DNA of 64,000 nt from Dyadobacter chenwenxiniae. GTDB taxonomy: Bacteria; Bacteroidota; Bacteroidia; Cytophagales; Spirosomataceae. The DNA lies in NCBI RefSeq assembly GCF_022869785.1, contig NZ_CP094997.1:1-64000 (forward strand), given 5' to 3'. The first letter of the stretch is position 1. Each line of letters opens with the position of its first letter. Position numbers and translations under genes: made by a program. The notes under the pieces are model-generated. The model did not search any database, was not told the DNA's origin, and worked only from the letters and a program-made list of their open reading frames with translations. Shown in pieces: positions 51,190 to 58,962 of the stretch.

Positions 51190-52539
51190 TTATCTCAAAG
51201 CATAGCTCAACCCTAGACTGGATGAGAAATTGGATTTAAGGTAAGGAGAGCCGATCTGCCAGCCTTTGGTTTTGCCGTTAAGCGCCAGGGCAAAGGCTAT
51301 GTTCTTTGTGATCCGGTAGCGTGCGTCCAGTTGCAATGCTCCGCCGGTTTCTTTGGCATCATTGTAAAAGCTCTTTGGCTGGTTCCATATGCGCATGACC
51401 AGGTCAGTTTCCATGCGTCGGTTCAGTTTTCTGTTGTAAAGGCCCAGATCAAGCCCATAGCCTTCGGATTTGAGATTACTAAACTTGTGCACGCCTAAAA
51501 GAAAATTGGTATTGTGGTGTTGCACCGGAAGTGTTAGAGAAATGTCATTTCCAAAGTATGTAGGGGCATATTGCATGAAGAAGTTGAATGATGTATGCCT
51601 GCTGAGCGGAATCCGGTTAATGAAAAATATGGCAGGGTTTACAAAATTCAGCAGCGACAACTTCTTTTGCTTTAACAAATACTCTTGCGCTTCAACGGAC
51701 AAATCGGAGTAGCCGATCCGGCGATTTACGCCTTCTCCATTAGGAAATTTGTCCCGGTCGGTGTAAGGTTTTTCGGGACTGAACATGTCATAAGCCCAGG
51801 CTGTTAAGTCCGCGCCTGCAAAATCCCGTTGTTTTGGATCCGGGTTTTCACTTTTTGCACCCCATACTTTCACGGAATCCGTTACCGAGCTGGATGAAAA
51901 TTTGAAATAATCCCAAACATACCACGCATTATAAAGGATAAGCGCATTTTTAGGCAAGGTGCGTTTGTTGTAAAAATCCTGAACAGAAATCTTCCGGTTC
52001 ATTAAGACCTCCGACTGGACACCGGCAATGTAAGCATAAAGAAGCTGGTTAGGATCTTTGCTTTTGAGTGTTGTAAGATCCTCATCACTAATACCATATA
52101 CCGTCCCGTCCCACCGATGTGGAAACCAGTTGCCATTCTTTGAAGCAATATTTTTGACTCCAAGAACAGACCGGTGAAATTCTTCATGGGCCCATACGCC
52201 AAGCGGGATGGGCAATTCACTTCCATATTTAACAAAAGCAGCACTGAGTAAATACTTAAACCCACCATTCAGCAACTTCTTTCCAAATGTATAGTTTTTA
52301 CTTTTTGGCTTAAAAAGCGTGTTTCCCAGCTTATCAATGCCCAGATATCCAAGCTCGTAAAAGTCAGCAGCGAATTCCAGAGCTTGGTTCATGGATGGAT
52401 ATCGGTAGGGAAGGTCCTTGTTCTGAGGGAGATCAATTACGGGAACCGAAAGGCGAAGCTGGTAGTGGGAAGAATCCTGTGCTGACGACCAGGAGACTGA
52501 CCAGTAAAAAGCAATAAAAACGAAGGCAAATTTTTTCAT
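51190..52539 (-). CDS. Exported protein with HEEFH motif and possible C-terminal barrel
   Basis: I do not recognise this 449-residue protein. It has a clear signal peptide (about 2-21, SSAQ) and a zinc-protease-like HExxH in GVWAHEEFHRSVLGVKNI (about 130-135). The last 170 residues alternate hydrophobic and polar residues like outer-membrane beta strands and end in SSLGLSYALR. The two halves suggest an outer-membrane protein with a periplasmic or surface domain that may bind metal. Whether it is catalytic is unknown. It appears monocistronic. Confidence 0.65.
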   Translation of the reverse strand: MKKFAFVFIAFYWSVSWSSAQDSSHYQLRLSVPVIDLPQNKDLPYRYPSMNQALEFAADFYELGYLGIDKLGNTLFKPKSKNYTFGKKLLNGGFKYLLSAAFVKYGSELPIPLGVWAHEEFHRSVLGVKNIASKNGNWFPHRWDGTVYGISDEDLTTLKSKDPNQLLYAYIAGVQSEVLMNRKISVQDFYNKRTLPKNALILYNAWYVWDYFKFSSSSVTDSVKVWGAKSENPDPKQRDFAGADLTAWAYDMFSPEKPYTDRDKFPNGEGVNRRIGYSDLSVEAQEYLLKQKKLSLLNFVNPAIFFINRIPLSRHTSFNFFMQYAPTYFGNDISLTLPVQHHNTNFLLGVHKFSNLKSEGYGLDLGLYNRKLNRRMETDLVMRIWNQPKSFYNDAKETGGALQLDARYRITKNIAFALALNGKTKGWQIGSPYLKSNFSSSLGLSYALR

Positions 52540-52936
52540 GGCAATGGCTAAAATTGATAAATGTTTGCAGCCCGAATGTATGGCACGGGGCCGTTGCGGT
52601 GCAGACTAGATGCTGCCGCTGAGCAATGCAAAATTGATCACCTTACCTTGTTTGTGGAAATGGGAAGCTTGTGTATTGTATTTTTTCGTGGCTAAATACC
52701 TATAATTTTCAATTAGGTTGTATTGACTGGTATTTTGATTGGATGCTTGCTTTACTTCCAATCGTTCTTTTCCCCGACCTTAATTTAACATGGCAAAGCC
52801 CTAATTAGTGTTCTCGCCCATGTGCCTAAACCCTTGATCGCATGTTCAATTCGCTCGTTGAATGGGTTGCCAAAAGCATTTGACCTGGCGAAATACTATA
52901 TAGATTAGAGTTTCTTTCAGTACTTCATGCCTGAGG
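52540..52936. other. Intergenic region with a possible small remnant
   Basis: No intact gene is seen. On the minus strand 52785-52895 is open for 36 codons, reading FGNPFNERIEHAIKGLGTW before a TAA; it looks protein-like but lacks a start and is too short to call. The rest is AT-rich. Confidence 0.35.
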
Positions 52937-54169
52937 TCAGATTTGAATCCGAAAAATCCGCTCTGCATTGCCATGCGCTACTTTTGCCCGCTCCTGCTCG
53001 GACAGTGGCGCAGATTCTATAAATGCGACGGCTGGGGCTGTGGGTTGAAAAGGATAATCAATGGCCCACATGATGGAGTCAATGCCAAGCTTGTCGATGC
53101 AGAAACGGAGGGCGAGGGGATCTTCAACCCCGCTGGTGGTTATTGAAAAATTACGTTTAAAATATTCGCTGGGTTTAAGCTGGTTACCCCGCCCGGCGCG
53201 CGCACCCGGCGCACCCATAAAATCCAGTCGCCAAAGCCAGAAGGGTAGGGCCTCGCCCATGTGACCCAGCACAATTTGTAATTTTGGAAAACGGTCAAGC
53301 ACGCCGCTGAGCATTAAACGCAATGCATGCGTGCCCGCTTCAATGCCGTATCCCCATATCGCCCCTTCCAGCCGGTAATCCTGAAATGGCGCTGCCATAC
53401 CGTCAGATGGAGCACGCGGATGAATGTAAAGCGGAGCGCCCAAAGCTTCGGCCGCTTCCAGGATCGGCCAGAATCGTTGTTCATCCAGATATCCATTACC
53501 TGTATGCGAATTGACAAGAAAGCCATTCAGTTTTAGCGAATTGATAGCGCGCTCCATTTCCTTGGCGGCTTGCTGCGGATCCTGAGGTGCAAAACAAGCC
53601 AGTCCTGCAAAACGTGTTGGATGGCGGCGAATGGCCTCACTTAACTGGTCATTGGAAAGGCGAGCAAGTGCAACTGCCTGATCCGCCTCGAACAGCTGCA
53701 CACCGGGTAAGCTTAGGGAAAGCACGTGCATGTCTACGCCGGATGCATCCATATTGGCAAGTCGACCTTTATCCAAATCCAACAAGTTGGGGAGCAGTAA
53801 CCGCGCGCCGGCATCGCGGTTCGATATCGGAGGCGGTGCCTTTGTTGGGTCTTGCGCAGTCGCGGCGGGACTGTCGAACACCGTAGTAAGCAGTTTGATA
53901 TCCAGATTCGACCCGCCCTTTCGCACCAGGTCGCGGATTGCATTGGCAACCTCGGGTATCATAAAAGCTTCCTCGGTCGCAATTTTTCTAACCCGCTTCG
54001 GCGCAGTCGGCGGCCTGACATTGTTTCGCTGGTCCTGCACAGTTAATGCTTGCGAAGGCCAGGCTGCGACACCTGCAAATGCAGATAGCTGGGTTAGTGC
54101 AGTCCGGCGGTTAACCGGAATGTCGTCATTTGTAATGTTATCGAGGCGGTTAAACTTGCGTGTACACAT
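52937..54169 (-). CDS. Amidohydrolase 2 family protein (decarboxylase-like)
   Basis: From ATG 54169 the product has 410 residues; the longer frame adds 15. It carries an RR-type signal-like segment (PVNRRTALTQLSAFAGVAAW), so Tat export is possible. The amidohydrolase_2 barrel (about 75-410) resembles gamma-resorcylate/2,3-dihydroxybenzoate decarboxylases and ACMSD: KIATEEAFMIPE (EEA in place of the usual HxH), the His in PLYIHPRAPSDG, VLGHMGEALPFWLWRLD and the terminal Asp in MWAIDYPFQP. The replaced HxH is also seen in decarboxylase-type members. Substrate unknown. Confidence 0.87.
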   Translation of the reverse strand: MCTRKFNRLDNITNDDIPVNRRTALTQLSAFAGVAAWPSQALTVQDQRNNVRPPTAPKRVRKIATEEAFMIPEVANAIRDLVRKGGSNLDIKLLTTVFDSPAATAQDPTKAPPPISNRDAGARLLLPNLLDLDKGRLANMDASGVDMHVLSLSLPGVQLFEADQAVALARLSNDQLSEAIRRHPTRFAGLACFAPQDPQQAAKEMERAINSLKLNGFLVNSHTGNGYLDEQRFWPILEAAEALGAPLYIHPRAPSDGMAAPFQDYRLEGAIWGYGIEAGTHALRLMLSGVLDRFPKLQIVLGHMGEALPFWLWRLDFMGAPGARAGRGNQLKPSEYFKRNFSITTSGVEDPLALRFCIDKLGIDSIMWAIDYPFQPTAPAVAFIESAPLSEQERAKVAHGNAERIFRIQI

Positions 54170-54303
54170 GGCCTGTGAGATTTGCTTGGTTGTGAAAATT
54201 GATTCAATGGCCAAACATATACACGCCCTGCATTAAGTCTTGGCGCAAACAGACCGCAGTTCAGCAAGGATCAACCATGGTCGAATTTTGTAGATAAAAG
54301 GCA

Positions 54304-56256
54304 TTATTTTGCTAGCGCGTGAAGGCGGACGTACTCGGTTGGGGTTTGACCAAACTGGTCGCGGAAGCATTTTGTAAAATAATTCGGGTTTGTAAATCCC
54401 ACCATGAATGCAATTTCGCTGACATTGCCATGCTGCTGACTTAGCAAACTGGCCGCCCGTTTCAACCGGAATGACCGGATCAGCTCATTGGCTGATTGTC
54501 CCAGCAATGCCGTTAACTTGCGGTGCAGGTGCGTCTGGCTCACGCCGATTTCCTGACAAAATGTGCGCACATCAAAGTCAGCATTGGACAAGTTTTTTTC
54601 AAGCGAAGCAAAAACGCTTTGCAGGAATTTCTCGTCTATTGACGTAACCGTTACCTCCGCCGGCTGCACGACAAGTTGCTTACTGAATTTTTCCCTCAAT
54701 TTCTTTCTGCCCTCCAAAAGATTTTTAACCCGCATTACGAGCTCCTGACGGTCAAATGGTTTGGTTAAATACTCATCGGCCCCGGTTTCCAACCCAGCCA
54801 GTTTGCTTGCTGTGCCGGTTTTGGCAGTCAATAAAACGACAGGAATATGACTGGTACGCTCGTCCGTTTTCAGGCGGCGGCAAAGTTCAACCCCATTGAT
54901 CCCGGGCATCATAATGTCGCTGATAATTAAATCAGGAAAATGCGTCACAGCCAAATTATATCCATCATTGCCATTATCGGTTGCCAGCGTGCGGTACATT
55001 GAAGCGAAGCAATCCACTAAATAATTACGTAGGTCGATGTTGTCTTCAATGATTAGCAGCTGCGCTTTTTGTCCTGCTAGTTCAGGTTTTGTTTCTTGTG
55101 TCGGTAAGAATGCAAAATCAGTCAATGTGTGAAGAGCTTTTTGACCAAATCCTTGTTCCTGGTCAGCCATGGAAAGTGGCAGAGTTAATGTAAAAGTGGC
55201 TCCCTGTCGCTCTGCGCTGTCCACGCTTATCGTACCTCCATGAAGTTCTACGAGTTCCTTCACCAGTGCCAAACCGATTCCCGTGCCGTCGTAGCTGCGG
55301 GTTATGGAGCTGTCAGCCTGGAAAAAGCGGTCAAAAAGATATGGTAACTGGTGGCTGGGAATGCCAATTCCTGTATCCTGAATAATGATGCGTAAACCGA
55401 GTGTTTTAATCTGCACATCTTCCAAAAAAGCAGAAAACTGCACCTGGCCCCCGGCTGGCGTAAACTTTGCTGCGTTGCTCAGCAGGTTCGACAGGATCCT
55501 GGTAAGTTTGTCCGGATCTGCATTCACCCAAACCGGCTGCATAGGAACTGTGAACCGATAGGTTATCTGTCGACTCTCAAACAAAGCGATAAATGATCCG
55601 GCCAGTTCTTTTAAAAAACTGTTTAGATCAATAGCCTGAGGGCTAAGCGCCAGTTTGCCCGCTTCCAATTTAGATAGGTCAAGAAGTTGGTTGATCATTT
55701 CAAGCAACTGCCCGGCCTGGCGGTCGATAAGTGCATAATCTGCTATGGGCTCGCCTGTTTTCTTTGATTGTAATTTGTCAATGGTTCCTTTAATCAATGC
55801 GAGAGGCGTCCGGAACTCGTGGGACAGATTGGCAAAAAAATGGGATTTAAGTGTATCGATTTCCTGCAACTTTTCGGCAGTAAGCCGTTCAAATCTCAAT
55901 TCGCTGCTAAGTCGTTCCCTTTTGATCAGCTGCTGCCGGGCCAGCCAGATTAGAGCAAGAGCAAGCGCTGCGTAGAGCGCATAAGCCCAGCGCGTTTCCC
56001 ACCAGGGCGGGCGAATGATCACTTGCAGCGAGGTGCCGGTCTGGTTCCAGACACCATCGTTGTTGGAAGCTTTAACACGGAATGTATAAGACCCTGGTCG
56101 CAGGTCCGTGTACCGGGCAAAGCGACGGTTACCTGTATAAATCCACTCCTTATCCAGCCCCACTAACTGAAATGCGTACTGGTTTTTTTCAGGTGCATCA
56201 TAATTGAGGGACACAAATTCGAAGGAAAGGAAGTTTTCATTATATGGAAGCTCCAA
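54304..56256 (-). CDS. HTCS C-terminal part: histidine kinase, receiver and AraC domains
   Basis: This 650-residue reading frame starts at an artificial TTG. Domains in order: the end of a Y_Y_Y sensor domain (about 1-82, LRPGSYTFRVKASNNDGVWN), a membrane helix (88-106), HisKA with phospho-His146 in FFANLSHEFRTPLALIKG, HATPase with ILSNLLSNAAKFTP, DTGIGIP and GTGIGLALVKELVELHGG, a receiver with its Asp in DLIISDIMMPGING (about 440), and an AraC-type HTH (about 545-645, CQEIGVSQTHLHRKLTALLG and EIAFMVGFTNPNYFTKCF). HTCS proteins sense periplasmic sugars and activate polysaccharide-use genes. As read here it lacks the sensor, so the normal product needs the upstream part. Confidence 0.9.
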   Translation of the reverse strand: MELPYNENFLSFEFVSLNYDAPEKNQYAFQLVGLDKEWIYTGNRRFARYTDLRPGSYTFRVKASNNDGVWNQTGTSLQVIIRPPWWETRWAYALYAALALALIWLARQQLIKRERLSSELRFERLTAEKLQEIDTLKSHFFANLSHEFRTPLALIKGTIDKLQSKKTGEPIADYALIDRQAGQLLEMINQLLDLSKLEAGKLALSPQAIDLNSFLKELAGSFIALFESRQITYRFTVPMQPVWVNADPDKLTRILSNLLSNAAKFTPAGGQVQFSAFLEDVQIKTLGLRIIIQDTGIGIPSHQLPYLFDRFFQADSSITRSYDGTGIGLALVKELVELHGGTISVDSAERQGATFTLTLPLSMADQEQGFGQKALHTLTDFAFLPTQETKPELAGQKAQLLIIEDNIDLRNYLVDCFASMYRTLATDNGNDGYNLAVTHFPDLIISDIMMPGINGVELCRRLKTDERTSHIPVVLLTAKTGTASKLAGLETGADEYLTKPFDRQELVMRVKNLLEGRKKLREKFSKQLVVQPAEVTVTSIDEKFLQSVFASLEKNLSNADFDVRTFCQEIGVSQTHLHRKLTALLGQSANELIRSFRLKRAASLLSQQHGNVSEIAFMVGFTNPNYFTKCFRDQFGQTPTEYVRLHALAK

Positions 56257-56426
56257 CCCACCCGCCGGAATCGGCCGCCTTTTTTCCTGGGACCGTCAGG
56301 CCTGTCAGGTGCACCGGTGGAATGATAGTGTTCTGCTTTATTTGCATGGCGTCAAAGCCAACCGCACCATTGATTGTGCCAAAAAGTAATTTCCCCTGCC
56401 TGCTGTGCACACTCCCCAGATTGCAT

Positions 56427-58418
56427 TCATTGTCGGGGAAGCCCGTCACGCACATCAAAATTTCTGAATTTGCGCTGAGAAGGATTGAACCGGCTGATGC
56501 CATGACCTGTACCCAGCCAAAGGTTTCCCAGGCTGTCGGGAGCAATGCTAACTACCTGGTTAGAAGGCAGCCCATCTTTCATGGTAAAGAACGAAAACTG
56601 TTCGGATCTCGGATCAAACCTGTTCAGTCCGCCGTGATTGGTGCCAATCCACAGCATGCCCTTTTCGTCCTCATAAAGTGCGCGGGTCCAGTTGTCGGTC
56701 AATGTGCCTGGCGAATGTGCTCGGCTGGCCTGATAATACGTAAACTTTCCGGTTGCCGGATCTAACTTGTTAAGCCCCTGAGCCGTGGCAATCCAGATAT
56801 TTCCCGTTCGACTCACTAATATGTCGAGTATTAGAAAGTGGCTTAATGTACGGTTTGGGGGCAGCGTTGCTTCACTTTTTGGTTGCAATACATCACGGGT
56901 ATAATATTTCCATTGTCCTGTCAACGGGTCCAGGCGACCAACTGCTCCTTTCAGACCAACCGATCCACCGATCCAAAGTTTGCCGTCCTTGTCTTCATCC
57001 ATGCACATGGCAGGAACCTGCGTGGCGTAGCGGGTGAATGTGCCGCTTGCCCGATCGAGTCGGTGCAACGCTTCCTTGGTGCTGACCCACACCTGGCCGG
57101 CATGGTCTTCGAAAAGTGTTGAAACACCTTCACTTGACAAACTTTTAGAGTCTTTTGGGTTTGCCCTAATATGTTCCAGCTGTCCCGTTGCGGCCTCCCA
57201 GCGATAAAGCCCCTTTTGAAGGCTTCCCAGCCAAATTGCCCCGGTGTGATCTTGCAACACTGCCTGAAAATTATATTCTGACAACCTGATCGGAGTGGGC
57301 GGAAGGTAGGCGGGATATGTATGGAATGCTTTGGGTTTTGCCGGAAGTTGGTCAATCCCATTGTCAGTGCCAATCCAGACCATGCCAGTCCGGTCCCGGA
57401 AAACAGCCCGCACATCATTGCTGCTCAAACTTCCAGGCTGCTTAGGGTCGGATTGATGGGTAACCAGCTCATTTGTTTTAGGGTTGATCTGTTGCAGACC
57501 TTCGGGCGAAGATAGCCAAACCGTCCCGGCGCTGTCTTCAAAGATTCCACTTTCATAAATCGTTTGGTAGACCAGTCCCTTAGGATTATAAGCGATAGGC
57601 GTAAGCGTATCACCGGTAACTTTCACCCGAAAAAGCCCGTTGCCTTCTGTTCCTATCCAGAGTTCACCGGATCTGTCCAGCATAAATGCATAGGGGCTCA
57701 CGGGCTTATCGGCCTGATATGGCAATGCAAATTGTCGCCCGCTGGCAGCTCTTCGCCATACATTCGGATTATGGGTAAGTTTAGGCAGCTGAATGTGGAT
57801 GGGGGTAAAAACGCCAGTTGGCCTGTTAAACCAAAATAGCTTTCCCCTAGACTTGACTTCAACAAGCAGATTCCCGCGGGCATCCTGACCGATAATGTGG
57901 TTGACGCGTTCCATTGGATACTGTTTGAAACTTTTTGTTTCAGGATCAAATCGCAGCAGTCCTAACGGAGTGCCGAGCCATAAAATGCCCTGCTGGTCTT
58001 CGAATAGGTTGAAAATGACGTTCCAGTAATAGGAGAGTCCCGGAAGCTGATTGTATGCGGTTACTTTTCCGGTACGCTTGTCCACCTGGTGCAGCCCGCC
58101 ACCCATCGTTGCCACCCAGATGCGGCCCTTCCGGTCTTCGTGAACATCGGTAACAATGGTATGTTGTAATGTGCTGTTACCGGCATTGGGGTCAAAATGG
58201 AAAGCGGTGAACTGATAGCCATCAAATTTATTAAGGCCGTCGGCCGTGCCAAACCACATAAAGCCTTGCTGATCCTGACAAATTGCGCTGATCAAGTTGT
58301 TAGAAAGCCCCTCCCGGGTAGACAGGTGCTCAAAGTGAAAGGGATGCTGCTGAGCCAAAATCCTGCCCGAGGATGACAACAGTAAAACTACGAACCATAA
58401 ACGTTTTAATTTTTTCAT
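56427..58418 (-). CDS. HTCS N-terminal part: periplasmic sensor beta-propeller
   Basis: From ATG 58418 the frame gives 663 residues: a signal peptide (MKKLKRLWFVVLLLSSSGRI, cleavage near LAQ) and about twelve to fourteen two-component-propeller (Reg_prop) repeats. Examples are LISAICQDQQGFMWFGTADG, GRIWVATMGGGLHQVD, GMVWIGTDNGIDQL, GNIWIATAQGLNKL and GMLWIGTNHGGLNRF. These form two seven-bladed propellers that bind the inducer. An in-frame ATG farther upstream has no signal character. The frame breaks after DVRDGLP (see the whole-gene entry). A SusCD pair is at 31.0-35.7 kb, but nothing shows that this regulator controls it. Confidence 0.88.
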   Translation of the reverse strand: MKKLKRLWFVVLLLSSSGRILAQQHPFHFEHLSTREGLSNNLISAICQDQQGFMWFGTADGLNKFDGYQFTAFHFDPNAGNSTLQHTIVTDVHEDRKGRIWVATMGGGLHQVDKRTGKVTAYNQLPGLSYYWNVIFNLFEDQQGILWLGTPLGLLRFDPETKSFKQYPMERVNHIIGQDARGNLLVEVKSRGKLFWFNRPTGVFTPIHIQLPKLTHNPNVWRRAASGRQFALPYQADKPVSPYAFMLDRSGELWIGTEGNGLFRVKVTGDTLTPIAYNPKGLVYQTIYESGIFEDSAGTVWLSSPEGLQQINPKTNELVTHQSDPKQPGSLSSNDVRAVFRDRTGMVWIGTDNGIDQLPAKPKAFHTYPAYLPPTPIRLSEYNFQAVLQDHTGAIWLGSLQKGLYRWEAATGQLEHIRANPKDSKSLSSEGVSTLFEDHAGQVWVSTKEALHRLDRASGTFTRYATQVPAMCMDEDKDGKLWIGGSVGLKGAVGRLDPLTGQWKYYTRDVLQPKSEATLPPNRTLSHFLILDILVSRTGNIWIATAQGLNKLDPATGKFTYYQASRAHSPGTLTDNWTRALYEDEKGMLWIGTNHGGLNRFDPRSEQFSFFTMKDGLPSNQVVSIAPDSLGNLWLGTGHGISRFNPSQRKFRNFDVRDGLPRQ

Positions 58419-58627
58419 GGGTAGCCAAAGTCTAATGCTTTTAACAATCTCGTAGTTATGAATAACCTGATTATCAATGTTCAACAAGGTAATTAATTTC
58501 CTGGAAGCCACAGGCATGGTTCTGATCCCAATCCATATTACTCATGATGCAACGCATTAAGCAAGAAGCAATTAGCCTTTGATTTTAATAATTTAGAAAA
58601 ACGAAATATGCGTTTAATTTTAGGTAG

Positions 58628-58921
58628 TACAGATCCGCGAACCCGACTTTACGTTTCAGTGATTTATACATCAAGTGCAGTGATCTGGAAGAAGAAGTTG
58701 CAACCAACTGGTTTTTTCAGATCACTGAGCACTATAGTGGATATATCGCAATATCATCACAAGCATGTTTTCGTTACCTTAAAACCCATATCATTGATCA
58801 GACGCTGGTCTTGTCGTTGCTCTTTTTACTCAAAGAAAGCTCGTTCTGGAACCTAGGAGGCGAATCGGTTTGTATTCAGGTTTTCTGGGAGGGTTACCGT
58901 CTTGCTCTCAAAATGGAATAG
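58628..58921 (+). pseudogene. Unidentified open frame without a start codon
   Basis: Ninety-seven codons are open after a TAG, reading LYIKCSDLEEEVATNWFFQI, then QACFRYLKTHIIDQTLVLSL and FWNLGGESVCIQVFWEGYRL before a TAG. It is more protein-like than the ATG frame at 58608 (one base out of step), which could supply the start if a frameshift were present. No family is recognised. It lies upstream of the PAS kinase gene. Confidence 0.35.
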
Positions 58922-58962
58922 TCAAGATTTTATTTTGCGCTCCGATATAGTATATTTCCCCC

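Larger units (their letters stand above)
54304..58418 (-). pseudogene. Hybrid two-component system (HTCS) gene broken by two frameshifts
   Basis: Three consecutive minus-strand frames spell one HTCS protein. Frame 1 (58418 to 56427) ends RNFDVRDGLP and then RQ-stop. Dropping one base of the GGGG run at 56435-56438 (CCCC in the coding strand) restores DGLPDNECNLGSVH in frame 2. Frame 2 ends after the propeller at 56240-56260. Dropping one base of the CCC run near 56257-56263 restores GGW-LELPYNENFLSFEF in frame 3. The whole would be about 1370 residues, a normal HTCS length. Both faults are single extra G/C bases in short runs, so sequencing or assembly error is as likely as true decay. Confidence 0.88.
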
